From positions 1 to 52,967 of the forward strand of contig CCNC01000169.1 in the NCBI GenBank assembly GCA_000824845.1: a stretch of DNA of 52,967 nt, given 5' to 3'. This stretch comes from Mesorhizobium sp. ORS 3359. Lineage in GTDB: Bacteria > Pseudomonadota > Alphaproteobacteria > Rhizobiales > Rhizobiaceae. Both the position numbers and the translations under genes were made by a program. Every line of letters begins with the position of its first letter. The first letter of the stretch is position 1. Positions 37,828 to 46,630 of this stretch are shown one piece after another. A model generated the notes under the pieces. The model was not told the origin of the DNA. It saw only the letters and a program-made list of their open reading frames with translations, and ran no database searches.

Positions 37828-38847
37828 TCAGTGGACCCCTTGCTTCTTCAGCGCGTCGGCGATCTTTTCCAGCGTGTTGCGCATGGCCTTCTGCTCGTCC
37901 GACTGGGCCTCGACCCAGTCGCGCATGATCTGCTGCTCGGAGCGCATGTTCTTGACCAGCCCCGAAATGCCGTCGGCGAGGTTGGCCATGGCGGTGGCGA
38001 CGCGCGGATTGGAGCCGCCGCCGTTCTCCTGCAGGCTGCGCAGCCGCTCCGACAGCAGCCGGATGTCCTCGGAGGATTCGGTCTTGGCTGTGTCGGAGAC
38101 GACGATGTCCGACGACAGGTCGGTGACCGAGGACAGCCAGTTCTCAAGCTCGGTGTAGAAGCGGGTCTGGGCGCGGCCGGCCTGCAGGTCGAGGAAGCCG
38201 AGCACGAGCGAGCCGGAAAGGCCGAACAGCGAGGACGAAAAGGCGGTGCCCATGCCGGCGAGCGGCGCCGACAGACCCTGCTTCAGCGCGTCGAGCACGG
38301 CGGCGGCATCGCCGGTGCCGGGGTCCAGCGCCTCGATCGTCTCGCGGATCGAGGCGATGGTGTTGAGCAGGCCCCAGAAGGTGCCGAGCAGGCCAAGGAA
38401 CACCAGCAGGCCGACCAAATAGCGCGAGGTGTCGCGGCTCTCGTCGAGGCGGGTGGCGATGGAATCCAGCATCGTGCGCATCGACGAGGTGGAGAAGGCG
38501 ATCGCCGACGAGCGGCCGATCATCGCCTTCATCGGCGCCAGCAGCACCGGCTCGGTGGTTTCGGAGCCGGCGCGGAAGGAATTGACCCAGCGCACCTCGC
38601 GGAACAGCCGGCCGACCTGGGCAAAAGCGAGCAGGATGCCCACCGCAAGAACGCCGACGATCAATCCGTTGAGGCCTGGATTGCTGGAGAAGGCGGTCGA
38701 GATCTGGCGTGTGAGGATGGCGGCGATGAAAGCGACGATGATCAGGAAGATCACCATGGTGAGCAGGAAGACCTGCGGGCTCGACAGCTTGTGCGGATCG
38801 TAGATCAGGACGTCCGATCGCCTGCCGAAGGATCTGAGAAAAGCCAT
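37828..38847 (-). CDS. MotA/TolQ/ExbB-type proton channel protein
   Basis: 339 aa. Membrane segments near 27-45, 60-78, then 141-165 (VGLLVFLGLLGTFWGLLNTIASI) and 196-220 (GMGTAFSSSLFGLSGSLVLGFLDL), the MotA/ExbB core; the LGTFWGLL and GMGTAFSSSLFG motifs line the channel. The C-terminal region has a coiled coil (SEDIRLLSERLRSLQEN...). It pairs with the OmpA-type protein directly downstream. Conserved in rhizobia; a cell-envelope function is likely but not defined. Confidence 0.88.
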   Translation of the reverse strand: MAFLRSFGRRSDVLIYDPHKLSSPQVFLLTMVIFLIIVAFIAAILTRQISTAFSSNPGLNGLIVGVLAVGILLAFAQVGRLFREVRWVNSFRAGSETTEPVLLAPMKAMIGRSSAIAFSTSSMRTMLDSIATRLDESRDTSRYLVGLLVFLGLLGTFWGLLNTIASIRETIEALDPGTGDAAAVLDALKQGLSAPLAGMGTAFSSSLFGLSGSLVLGFLDLQAGRAQTRFYTELENWLSSVTDLSSDIVVSDTAKTESSEDIRLLSERLRSLQENGGGSNPRVATAMANLADGISGLVKNMRSEQQIMRDWVEAQSDEQKAMRNTLEKIADALKKQGVH

Positions 38848-38949
38848 CCGTGCCCCGTTTCCGATGCCATCCGCCGCAGAATTGCCGCGACTCTAAACGG
38901 AATTGTGACCAAATTGAATGGTGCTTGGCAATATCGCCTATGTCATGGA

Positions 38950-39642
38950 TTAGAACCGGTTGACGACCAGGCAGTCGACCATGGCGGCAAGGTGCAGGCC
39001 GGCGCCGGTGACGACGAAGCCGTGCCAGACGGCATTGTGGAAGCGCAGGCCTTTCCAGGCGAAGAAGATGACGCCGCAGGAATAGACGATGCCGCCGGCG
39101 ACAAGCAGCGCGACCGAGGCGGTCGGCAGTGTGGCGACCAGCGGTCCGGCCAGCACCACGCCGCTCCAGCCGATGGCGAGGTAGAAGACGATGGCCAGTC
39201 GGTCATAGCGGCCGGGCAGGAACATCTTGATGGCGATGCCGGCCGCTGCTGCGCCCCACACGACGACGATCATGGGCAGCGCCAGCGGCGAGTTTTTGAG
39301 CTGGGCGAGGAAGGGCGTGTAGGTGGCGGCGATCAGGAGATAGATCGCGGCATGGTCGAAGCGGCGCAGGATCCATTTCGCCGGCCAGGACACCGGCCAT
39401 AGATTGTAGGCCAGCGATACCGTGAGCACGGTGAGCAGCGAGACGACATAGAAGACGGCGGCGACATACTCGCCCGGCCCGGAATGGAATGCGGCGAGCG
39501 CCAGGAAAGCCGAACCGGCGGCGATGGCAAGCACGATGCCCACCGCGTGAACGATACCATCGGCGATCATTTCGGCGCGCGAATAGTGCCAGCGCCCCAC
39601 GAAGGGGATCTCAAGCTGCGTATCTGGTCGCGCGTCGCTCAT
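38950..39642 (-). CDS. Hemolysin III/PAQR-family membrane protein
   Basis: 230 aa, seven membrane segments. YSRAEMIADGIVHAVGIVLAI near the start, FDHAAIYLLIAATYTPF in the middle and the late conserved His in LRFHNAVWHGFVVTGAGLHLAAM are the family's metal-ligand and core motifs. The role is uncertain; the family includes HlyIII homologues and YqfA. ATG 39642 has GGAGG eight bases upstream, better than TTG 39657. Confidence 0.9.
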   Translation of the reverse strand: MSDARPDTQLEIPFVGRWHYSRAEMIADGIVHAVGIVLAIAAGSAFLALAAFHSGPGEYVAAVFYVVSLLTVLTVSLAYNLWPVSWPAKWILRRFDHAAIYLLIAATYTPFLAQLKNSPLALPMIVVVWGAAAAGIAIKMFLPGRYDRLAIVFYLAIGWSGVVLAGPLVATLPTASVALLVAGGIVYSCGVIFFAWKGLRFHNAVWHGFVVTGAGLHLAAMVDCLVVNRF

Positions 39643-39722
39643 CACATGATCCTCCAACCCTAATCTGGGCAGTCGCGGACCAGTATTTCAAGCTTCGGTT
39701 GCGGTTTTGCGACTGTGGCGCC

Positions 39723-39813
39723 GCGCGTCCTTTCGACGCGCAAAAAGCGCTGTGGCGCGTTATTTGCGCATGATCCCTTGCGAAAATCGATTCCGACTTT
39801 CGCAGTAGGGCGC
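39723..39813. repeat. Rhizobial intergenic mosaic palindrome
   Basis: Hairpin GCGCGTC-CTTTC-GACGCGC (39723-39741), then GCGCATGATCCCTTGCGAAA followed by ATCGATTCC (39766-39794), the layout of the common GCATGATC-type intergenic repeat of Rhizobium and Mesorhizobium. It fills the gap between two minus-strand genes. The identification as this family is from general knowledge. Confidence 0.65.
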
Positions 39814-39830
39814 TGACCGCGACGCCGCGC

Positions 39831-40631
39831 TCAGCGAGGCGCCAACGGCTTCTTCACGGTCTTGAGCAGCGCGCGCTGAATGATTTCGTTGCCGGCGACG
39901 ACCTCGCCATTGTCCAACATGTCCTGCGCGCCATCCATGTCGGAGACGAAGCCGCCGGCTTCGCGCACCAGAAGGATGCCGGCGGCGATATCCCAGGATG
40001 ACAGGCCGGTTTCCCAGAAGCCGTCCATACGTCCGGCCGCGACATAGGCGAGGTCGAGCGCGGCGGAGCCGAGGCGGCGGACGCCCGAGACTTCGGCCAT
40101 GACGTTGCGCAGCTCGATCAGGAAGTTGCCGTGCTGGCCGCGGCCGAGATGCGGCACGCCGCAGCCGATCACCGCGTCGGTCAGCTTGGAGCGGCCGGCA
40201 ACGCGCAGCCGGCGGTCGTTCATGAAGGCGCCGCCGCCGCGCTCGGCCGTGTAGAGCTCGTCCATCGCCGGATTGTAGACGACGCCGGCGACGATCTGGC
40301 CCTGGCGCTCGAGCGCGATCGACACCGAGAAGAGCGGGATGCCGTGCAGGAAGTTGGTGGTGCCGTCGAGCGGATCGACGATCCAGCGGTGCTGGGCGTC
40401 CTCGCCTTCGACGGCGCCTCGCTCCTCCATCAGGAAGGCATAGCCCGGCCGCGCCTTCGACAGCTCGGCGTAGACGATTTCTTCGGCCTTGCGGTCGGCC
40501 TGGCTGACATAGTCGCCCGGTCCCTTCATCGAGACCTGCAGGTTCTGCACCTCGCCGAAGTCGCGCGACAGCGAGCGGCCGGCCTTCATCGCGGCCTGCA
40601 CCATGACGTTGAGGAGAGCGGAACGCGCCAT
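39831..40631 (-). CDS. suhB: Inositol monophosphatase family protein (SuhB-like)
   Basis: 266 aa. Metal-binding motifs of the family: EERGAVEGE, WIVDPLDGTTNFLHG and the late WDIAAGILLVREAGG. Enzymes of this type hydrolyse myo-inositol phosphates; E. coli SuhB also acts with rRNA antitermination factors. ATG 40631 is the only start that fits the family opening. Next to efp on the same strand, 36 bases away. Confidence 0.92.
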   Translation of the reverse strand: MARSALLNVMVQAAMKAGRSLSRDFGEVQNLQVSMKGPGDYVSQADRKAEEIVYAELSKARPGYAFLMEERGAVEGEDAQHRWIVDPLDGTTNFLHGIPLFSVSIALERQGQIVAGVVYNPAMDELYTAERGGGAFMNDRRLRVAGRSKLTDAVIGCGVPHLGRGQHGNFLIELRNVMAEVSGVRRLGSAALDLAYVAAGRMDGFWETGLSSWDIAAGILLVREAGGFVSDMDGAQDMLDNGEVVAGNEIIQRALLKTVKKPLAPR

Positions 40632-40667
40632 CTTTTCTTCCTGGCTTTGTTTCTTAGCAGCCGGCGC

Positions 40668-41234
40668 TCAATCCGCGCGGCGCATATAGGTGATTTCGTT
40701 GGTATCGACGATGATGCGCTCGCCGGCCGAGATGAAGGGCGGCACCAGCACGCGGATACCGTTCTCCAGCACCGCCGGCTTGTAGGAGGACGCGGCCGTC
40801 TGGCCGCGCACCACCGGATCGGCCTCGGTCACGGTCAGCGTCACCTGGTCGGGCAGCGAGATGCCGATCGGCCGCTCCTCATAGAGCTGCACCGTCACCA
40901 TCATGCCGTCCTGCAGGAAAGCGGCGCGCTCGCCGACGAAGTCCTTCGCCAGTTCGAGCTGCTCGTAACTTTCGGTGTCCATGAACACCAGCGCGTCACC
41001 CTGCTCGTAGAGGAACGAGAAGTCCTTGAGATCGAGCCTTATCTGCTCGACGGTCTCGGCCGAACGGAAGCGCTCGTTGAGCTTGGTGCCGTTGATCAGG
41101 TTCTTCAGCTCGACCTGGTTGTAGGCGCCGCCCTTGCCGGGCTTGACGGTGTTGGTCTTGACCGCCACCCACAGCCCGCCATCATGCTCGATGACATAGC
41201 CGGGACGGATTTCGTTGCCACTGATCTTGGCCAT
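40668..41234 (-). CDS. efp: Elongation factor P
   Basis: 188 aa, full length, three beta-barrel domains. It rescues ribosomes stalled at polyproline. The modification site is Lys34 in PGKGGAY, which implies EpmA/EpmB-type lysylation; no epm gene is in the window. ATG 41234 (MAKISGNEIRPG) is family-typical; the longer frame to 41297 is not used. The yebC homologue in this window acts, in some descriptions, on the same problem. Confidence 0.95.
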   Translation of the reverse strand: MAKISGNEIRPGYVIEHDGGLWVAVKTNTVKPGKGGAYNQVELKNLINGTKLNERFRSAETVEQIRLDLKDFSFLYEQGDALVFMDTESYEQLELAKDFVGERAAFLQDGMMVTVQLYEERPIGISLPDQVTLTVTEADPVVRGQTAASSYKPAVLENGIRVLVPPFISAGERIIVDTNEITYMRRAD

Positions 41235-41352
41235 GATTGAACTGATCCGGAATGAGATTTCTGGCGCGGGTCGCGCTTTTGGCGCCTCCAAGACCACAAA
41301 TTGCCAAGGTAGGCAAGGGAGGGAACCCGAGCAGTTGCCGCGGCGACGCGCC

Positions 41353-42531
41353 TCAAGGCAAGCGATTTGCCTTTTGCAGCGCCTGCTTGGTCTGGTCGTC
41401 GTCGAGGCCCTGCAGGAAATCGTCCATCTGCGGATCGATCAAGCCGGCTCGGCGGGCGACGATATACCAGGCGCCGGCGAGGATCAGGTCCGGGTCGGTG
41501 CCGATGCCGCCCATATAGAGCTTGGCGAGGCGGTTCTGGGCGGCGACATTGCCGCCTTGCGCCGCTCGCTTCATCCAGGCAAAGCCGGATTTCAGGTCGC
41601 GCTCGCCACCGCGTCCCTCGATCATCCAGGCGGCGAGGTCGATCTGCGCCGTGTCGTAGTTTTGGCGCGCGGCTTGCGTCAGGAGGATACGCGCCTGGGC
41701 GTCGTCATGTGGCTTGCCGCCGGCGCCGTTGGCGTAGAGTTGCGCCATCGCATATTGCGCGTCGGCCAGGCCGGTGGCGGCCGCGCGCTCATAGTAGGCC
41801 GCCGCTTTCACAAGCCCGGCATCGCCGGGATCCTGCTGGACGAGCAACTGTGCGAAGTTGAACTGCGCAAGCCGGTTGCCTGCCTCGGCCGAGGCCTGCA
41901 TCAGCGCGAAAGCGCCCTTTTCGTCCTTCTTCACATAACGGCCGTCGAGCAGCATCAGCGCATATTGGAACTGCGCCTCCGGCACGCCCTGCTCGGCGGC
42001 CAGCCCATACCATTTTGCGGCCTCGGCGGGATTGAGCGGCACGCCCAGTCCGCGCGACAGGATTTCGGCCACCAGCGTCTCGGCCGCCGGATCGCCGTTC
42101 TTGGCGCGCTCCATGGCGAGATTGTAGGCGGTCTTGTAAAGGCCGCGCTGGAACGCGCCATAGGCGGCGTCAGGCTGCTTGGCGCCGAAACGGTCGGGAT
42201 TGACGGTGTCGGCCGATGGCGGAGTCATGGTGGCCGGCTGTGGCAAGGTGTTCTGGATCGGCTTGTCGATATGCGGATCGCCGCCGAACCGGCTCGCATC
42301 CGGCGCGGTGTCCGGCGTGGCTGTGTCCGGTTTGCCCTTATCCGGCGTGCCCGTGGCCGGCGAGCCTGCATCCGGCTTGGCTGCGTCGGGCGCGCCCTTG
42401 TCCGGCGCACTCGTCTCCGGCCGGGGCTGGGGCAGAGGCACGGTTTCGGTCGCGCTCGCCGTGTCGCCCAGCCAGCAAGCCGGAACCAGCAAGCCGGCCA
42501 GGATGGCCAGAGGAAGCACACGCAAGCGCAT
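41353..42531 (-). CDS. Secreted Sel1-repeat (TPR-like) protein
   Basis: 392 aa. Signal peptide MRLRVLPLAILAGLLVPACW, a Pro/Asp/Lys/Ala low-complexity spacer with repeated PDKGxPD-type units (about 35-80), then about six Sel1-like repeats from 150 to 370 (AEAAKWYGLAAEQGVPEAQFQYALML and similar). Sel1 proteins are scaffolds, for example in exopolysaccharide regulation. The Cys of the signal (VPACW) fits a lipobox only poorly. One base separates its start from the stop of the ThiE-like gene, so they share an operon. Confidence 0.88.
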   Translation of the reverse strand: MRLRVLPLAILAGLLVPACWLGDTASATETVPLPQPRPETSAPDKGAPDAAKPDAGSPATGTPDKGKPDTATPDTAPDASRFGGDPHIDKPIQNTLPQPATMTPPSADTVNPDRFGAKQPDAAYGAFQRGLYKTAYNLAMERAKNGDPAAETLVAEILSRGLGVPLNPAEAAKWYGLAAEQGVPEAQFQYALMLLDGRYVKKDEKGAFALMQASAEAGNRLAQFNFAQLLVQQDPGDAGLVKAAAYYERAAATGLADAQYAMAQLYANGAGGKPHDDAQARILLTQAARQNYDTAQIDLAAWMIEGRGGERDLKSGFAWMKRAAQGGNVAAQNRLAKLYMGGIGTDPDLILAGAWYIVARRAGLIDPQMDDFLQGLDDDQTKQALQKANRLP

Positions 42532-42532
42532 G

Positions 42533-43180
42533 TCAGTCCTCGAAACGCGGCGCGGTTTCATCGAGCAGCGCGTTGGCGGCGGCGATCGCCGCGCGCGGGT
42601 CGCGTCCGTCGGCAAAGACGGCGCTGGACAGCGCCACGAACTCGGCTCCGGTCGCGGCCACCGTCTCGACGGAAGCAAGCTCGGAGCCGCCCATGACGAT
42701 GCAGGGAATCGAGATCATCTCAGCCCACCATTCGCCGAGGGCGAGGTTGCGGTGATGCGGCTCCGGCTTGTTGTCGTAGCCGAAGCGGCCGAAGAACATG
42801 TAGTCGGGCCGCTCCTCGCCGAGCTCCAGCGCCTCGTCGCGTGTCTTGGCGCCGCCGGCGCCGACCATCATCTTGCCGGCCAGGCGCTCGATCGTCTCGG
42901 CGAGATCCCGTGGCTTTGCCTCGACATGGATGCCGTCGGCCTGGACGCGACCCGCGATGCGGCTGTCGCCGGCGATGATGACGGCGATGCCCGCGCCTTG
43001 AGCGATCGGCACGATCCGTTCGGCAAAGGCCTGGAAGGAGGCGTCGTCCATGCCGTTGTCCGGCAGGATCAGCGAGGCGACGTCGCCGCCCTCGAAGGCC
43101 GCGCAAATCTGCTCCGCGGGTACGAGCGGCGGCGCGATCAGCACGATGCGGCAGCGATTGGGCGGGGTTAAATTGTTCAT
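42533..43180 (-). CDS. Thiamine-phosphate synthase-like protein (ThiE family), atypical
   Basis: 215 aa, TIM-barrel of ThiE length. Recognisable: VIIAGDSRIAGRVQADGIHVE, VGAGGAKTRDEALELGEERPDYMFFG and PCIVMGGSELASVETVAATGAEFVALSSAVF. The canonical GQxD and INDR motifs of ThiE are changed (here IHVEAKPRD and AGDSR), so it may be a paralogue with altered activity. No thi genes or TPP riboswitch are linked; it is translated with a Sel1 protein. ATG 43180. Confidence 0.75.
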   Translation of the reverse strand: MNNLTPPNRCRIVLIAPPLVPAEQICAAFEGGDVASLILPDNGMDDASFQAFAERIVPIAQGAGIAVIIAGDSRIAGRVQADGIHVEAKPRDLAETIERLAGKMMVGAGGAKTRDEALELGEERPDYMFFGRFGYDNKPEPHHRNLALGEWWAEMISIPCIVMGGSELASVETVAATGAEFVALSSAVFADGRDPRAAIAAANALLDETAPRFED

Positions 43181-43359
43181 TGGCCTTCGATCCCGGTTTC
43201 GCCTATGCCGGGCGAAGATGGTTGCATTGCGGCATAGAGCAAAGCGGCCAGCTTGAACAGGAGGGCGAAGCAGGATCGTCGAGCGCGGGGACGCCGCCGG
43301 ATCGCCGCGCTCCGTCGTTTACAGGGCCGGTTCGCGGAAACGCCGAACCGCTCCAGGGA

Positions 43360-44469
43360 TCACCCGTCCGGCAGGCTGAAGACGGCGCACGGTCTGACAA
43401 TTCCACGCAATTGGTGTTCGCCCAACGGGACCAAGGGCGTCGTGGTTTCCGCGGCGACAGCGCCGGAGATCAGGACGCTCCGTCCAAGCGGCCGACACAG
43501 GCCTTCGAGCCTGCTGACGAGGTTCACGGCCGGGCCGATTGCGGTGAAATCCAGACGGTCGGCTGTGCCGACATTGCCCCACACCATGTCGCCGATGTGC
43601 AGCGCCATGCCGAATTGCAGCTCGGGCATGCCCTGTCCGGCACGAACCTGATTGAGCTGCGCCATCCCCGCCCGCGCCGCTGCGACCGCGCGCAACGCCG
43701 CCTCGCAAGCCTCTGAGACCGAGCGCTCGCCGACAGGAAAGATCGCCAGCACGCCGTCGCCGATGAATTTCAGCACCTCGCCGCCAAAAGCGTGAACGGC
43801 GCCGGCGATGCGATCGAAGCTGGCGTTGAGCGCCGCCACGACCTGATCGGCGTCCGTCTCTTCCGACAGGGCGGTGAAGTCGCGCAAATCGCTGTAGAGC
43901 AGGACCGCGCGGATTGTCTCGCCAACCTCGCGCCGCGAACGGCCGGCCAACACCTGCGCCGCGCTGCGTTGCCCAAGATAGGCCTCAAGCAGGGCCGACA
44001 GCGTCGACCTAGCGGCGAGAGCGGCAAGCGGCGCCACCGCGAAGCGCGCCACCTGGTCCAGTGTTTTCGATTCGTGCTCCGCGAGAGGGCGTGCCGCGGC
44101 CCAGTTCAGTTTTGGATTCCCCGATTGCGCATCCTCGCGCTGGGGGCCAACCGTGTAATCGTGCGCGACACCGGTTCCCAGTCCCGCCAGCCATTCGCGT
44201 CCGAGATCTGCCTGTCCGGTTCCAGGCATCATGCCGGCGCCAAAACCCAGCGCCTCCATGACGACGCCTGTCTCCGCCCGCCACAGCCAGGCGCGGCGCG
44301 TTATGATCGGATGCGGCGCGGCGAGCGTCAGGGCTCCACCGACGAGCGGCAACCCGTCGTCAACCAGCCGCGCGCCGAGCGTGGCCAGAAATTCATCCGG
44401 CTGGACGGCGCCGCCGGCGCTGTCGACCAGCCAGGTGAAAGTTGAAGAAAGCTGCATCGATATGATCAT
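43360..44469 (-). CDS. Class III adenylate/guanylate cyclase
   Basis: 369 aa from ATG 44469 (44457 possible). The C-terminal cyclase catalytic domain (about 185-369) has AVLLYSDLRDFTALSEETDAD and FGGEVLKFIGDGVLAIFPV, with the two metal-binding Asp residues, then AIGPAVNLVSRLEGLCRPLG. The N-terminal half (1-180) is a soluble region of unrecognised fold, probably a sensor. Rhizobia carry many such cyclases. It is divergent from an SRPBCC gene across 148 bases. Confidence 0.88.
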   Translation of the reverse strand: MIISMQLSSTFTWLVDSAGGAVQPDEFLATLGARLVDDGLPLVGGALTLAAPHPIITRRAWLWRAETGVVMEALGFGAGMMPGTGQADLGREWLAGLGTGVAHDYTVGPQREDAQSGNPKLNWAAARPLAEHESKTLDQVARFAVAPLAALAARSTLSALLEAYLGQRSAAQVLAGRSRREVGETIRAVLLYSDLRDFTALSEETDADQVVAALNASFDRIAGAVHAFGGEVLKFIGDGVLAIFPVGERSVSEACEAALRAVAAARAGMAQLNQVRAGQGMPELQFGMALHIGDMVWGNVGTADRLDFTAIGPAVNLVSRLEGLCRPLGRSVLISGAVAAETTTPLVPLGEHQLRGIVRPCAVFSLPDG

Positions 44470-44617
44470 GCTTCGGCGTTCCGTCGCTGTCACCAGCGCG
44501 AATCGACCCAACGAGATTTTAGTTGAACGGCAGGGCGATTTGGCTTCGAATCGAAAGCGCTGGCCCGGCGCCACCTGCCAGGCGAGCCGTGTTGGCGCGC
44601 AAACCCGGGAGGTTTCG

Positions 44618-45052
44618 ATGGCTGAACCCTTGATCGTTCGTCGCGAGGTACAGATCGCGGCGCCGCCGGCGACAGTCTTCGCCTTCCTGACAGATCCGGA
44701 CAAGATTGTGCGCTGGATGGGAACGGAGGCAACGGCGGAACCCAACCCTGGCGGTCTCTACCTGCTGAATTTGGGAGGAAGAGCCACGGCTCGCGGCCAG
44801 TTCACCGAGGTCATACCCGTCCACCGCCTTGCCTACAGCTTCGGCTGGGAGGGCAACGATCGGACGCCACCCGGTTCGAGCCTTGTCGAAATCGATCTGG
44901 TCGAAGAGCCGGGCGGGACGCGGGTCAAGCTCACCCATAGCGGCCTTGCCGACCGAGAGATTTGCGACAGCCACGAGAAGGGCTGGACGCACTATCTGGA
45001 TCGGCTCTCAATCACCGCCGCCGGTGGCGACCCGGGACCGGACAAAATGTAG
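44618..45052 (+). CDS. SRPBCC (AHSA1-like) protein
   Basis: 144 aa. Typical START/AHSA1 opening VRREVQIAAPPATVFAFLTDPDKIVRWMG, followed by YSFGWEGND, VEIDLVEEPGGTRVKLTHSGL and a final HEKGWTHYLDRL helix. ATG 44618 has GGGAGGTTTCG. Ligand unknown. Unlike the SRPBCC at 27309 it is not next to an ArsR gene. A repeat follows the gene. Confidence 0.87.
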   Translation: MAEPLIVRREVQIAAPPATVFAFLTDPDKIVRWMGTEATAEPNPGGLYLLNLGGRATARGQFTEVIPVHRLAYSFGWEGNDRTPPGSSLVEIDLVEEPGGTRVKLTHSGLADREICDSHEKGWTHYLDRLSITAAGGDPGPDKM

Positions 45053-45093
45053 GGCAGCCGCCGCAATTGCCGACAGCCAGCGGCCAATCGGGC

Positions 45094-45196
45094 TAGTGCA
45101 TTTCACCGTTGCGCGGAAACGGCGAAACGCGCTATCTCCTTGTTTTTACGCAATTCCGGACGGAAAACCGCTCATACCTCTCCTGGAATTGCTCTA
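45094..45196. repeat. RIME-like rhizobial intergenic repeat
   Basis: CCGTT...AACGG hairpin, then TTACGCAATTCCGGACGGAA and, after ACCGC, CCTGGAATTGCTCTAG. Arms CAATTCC (45151-45157) and GGAATTG (45185-45191) pair. This sequence is one I know as a widespread Rhizobium/Mesorhizobium repeat. Its right end supplies the stop codon of the GNAT gene. Confidence 0.78.
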
Positions 45197-45652
45197 GAGT
45201 TCAAGCTTGTAGCCGATATGGCTGGCCTTGAAGCCAAGGCGCTCATAGAAGCGATGCGCATCCGTCCGGCTCTTGTTCGTCGTCAGTTGCACGACCCGGC
45301 AGCCGCGCTCGCGGCATTTGTCGATCGCCCATTCCAACAGGCGCTGTCCCAGGCCTTCGCCGCGCCGGCTCGACGCGAGGCGCACGGCCTCGATCTGGCC
45401 GCGCCACGCGCCGCGCTGCGATAGGCCGGCGAGAAAAGTGATCTGCAGCGTGCCGACGACGTCGTCGCCATCGGTCATCACCGCGAGCAACTGGTTCGGA
45501 TCGCCTTCTATAGCCGCGAAGGCGTCCAGATAGGGTTGCGCCAGCGGCAGGCTTGCGTCTTCACGGGCCCGGCCCAGCGCATCGTCGGCAAGCATTGCGA
45601 CGATGACCGCAACGTCCGCTTCACGTGCACGGCGAATGCTGATGGCGTTCAT
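45194..45652 (-). CDS. GNAT-family N-acetyltransferase
   Basis: 152 aa. MNAISIRRAREADVAVIVAMLADD, then motif A VRLASSRRGEGLGQRLLEWA and the end SRTDAHRFYERLGFKASHIGYKLEL, all GNAT features. Acceptor unknown. ATG 45652 follows GGAGAGTGGAA. The TAG stop lies within the GCTCTAG end of the adjacent RIME-like repeat. Confidence 0.88.
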   Translation of the reverse strand: MNAISIRRAREADVAVIVAMLADDALGRAREDASLPLAQPYLDAFAAIEGDPNQLLAVMTDGDDVVGTLQITFLAGLSQRGAWRGQIEAVRLASSRRGEGLGQRLLEWAIDKCRERGCRVVQLTTNKSRTDAHRFYERLGFKASHIGYKLEL

Positions 45653-45814
45653 TTCCACTCTCCGAAAAGGCGGTCCGACCGACCGGCGGACCCTGGCGGG
45701 GCGGATGGTCGTCCTGATTGGGCGGCAATAGCGGATGCCGGCATTAATGACTATCCCGGCGGCGCCGTTCTGCGCTATGGCTTGGCTACCCGCCTTCTCC
45801 AACTTCTCTTGCCG

Positions 45815-46585
45815 ATGTCAGGCTTGCTCAGCGATCCGTGGTTCTACGCCGCCGCCATTCCGGCGGTGATCCTTGTCGGCCTGTCGAAAGGCGGCTTCGG
45901 CGGCGCCGTCGGCTTCGTCGGCGTACCGTTGATGGCGCTGACCATCCCGCCGGTCCAGGCGGCCGCCATCCTGCTGCCGATCCTGTGCCTGATGGACATC
46001 GTTTCGGTGTGGACGTGGTGGGGCGTCTATGATCGCAAGATGCTGGTCGACATGATGCCCGGCGCCGTCATCGGCATCGGCCTCGGCTGGCTGACCGCCG
46101 CCTTGGTGACCGAGGAGATGGTGCGGCTGATCGTCGGCGCCGTCGCGCTGGTGTTCGTGCTGCGCTGGCTCTACCTGCAGTCCCGCCATGGCGCCGATCA
46201 TGCGGCGGGGCCGAACCGCATCGCCGCCGCCTTCTGGGGCACGGTCGCCGGCTTCACCAGCTTCGTCGCCCATGTCGGTGGTCCGCCCTTCCAGGTCTAT
46301 GCGCTACCGATCCGGCTTGACCCGAAAGTGCTGTCGGGGACGGCGGCGATCTTCTTCGCCGCCACCAATGCGTTGAAGCTCATCCCCTATTTCGCGCTCG
46401 GCCAGTTCGACACCGCCAACCTGACGGCCTCGGCGGTGCTGATGCCGCTGGCGCCGCTGTCGACGATCGCCGGCGCCTGGCTGGTGCGCCGCATGCGGCC
46501 GGAGATCTTCTATCCGTTCACCTACGCCACCGTCGCGGTGGTCGCCGTCAAGCTGCTGTGGGACGGCATAGTCGGCTTGATGTAG
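45815..46585 (+). CDS. TauE/SafE-family sulfite exporter-like membrane protein
   Basis: 256 aa, about eight membrane segments. VILVGLSKGGFGGAVGFVGVPLMAL and FVAHVGGPPFQVYALPIRLDPKVLSGTAAIFF are the two family repeats. Substrates in the family are sulfonates, sulfite or organic anions. ATG 45815 is the first start in good context; the frame continues upstream without coding character. Converges with the DUF2269 gene. Confidence 0.88.
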   Translation: MSGLLSDPWFYAAAIPAVILVGLSKGGFGGAVGFVGVPLMALTIPPVQAAAILLPILCLMDIVSVWTWWGVYDRKMLVDMMPGAVIGIGLGWLTAALVTEEMVRLIVGAVALVFVLRWLYLQSRHGADHAAGPNRIAAAFWGTVAGFTSFVAHVGGPPFQVYALPIRLDPKVLSGTAAIFFAATNALKLIPYFALGQFDTANLTASAVLMPLAPLSTIAGAWLVRRMRPEIFYPFTYATVAVVAVKLLWDGIVGLM

Positions 46586-46590
46586 AAACA

Positions 46591-46610
46591 AGGCGGCCTT
46601 CCAACCGCCT
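46591..46610. terminator. Weak two-sided hairpin between convergent genes
   Basis: AGGCGG-N8-CCGCCT in the 45-base gap between the TauE/SafE and DUF2269 stops. It lacks a long T-run on either strand, so it is at best a partial terminator. Confidence 0.35.
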
Positions 46611-46630
46611 CGCTCCAAAAAACGCGACGC

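Noticed and set aside
36798..38847. Zorya-type defence system (ZorAB)
   Set aside because: The pair resembles ZorA/ZorB in type, but no ZorC, ZorD or ZorE helicase or nuclease gene follows; neighbours are housekeeping genes.
43181..43359. TPP riboswitch near the ThiE-like gene
   Set aside because: No THI-box-like CTGAGA or ACCTGA pairing seen upstream of the gene on its strand.
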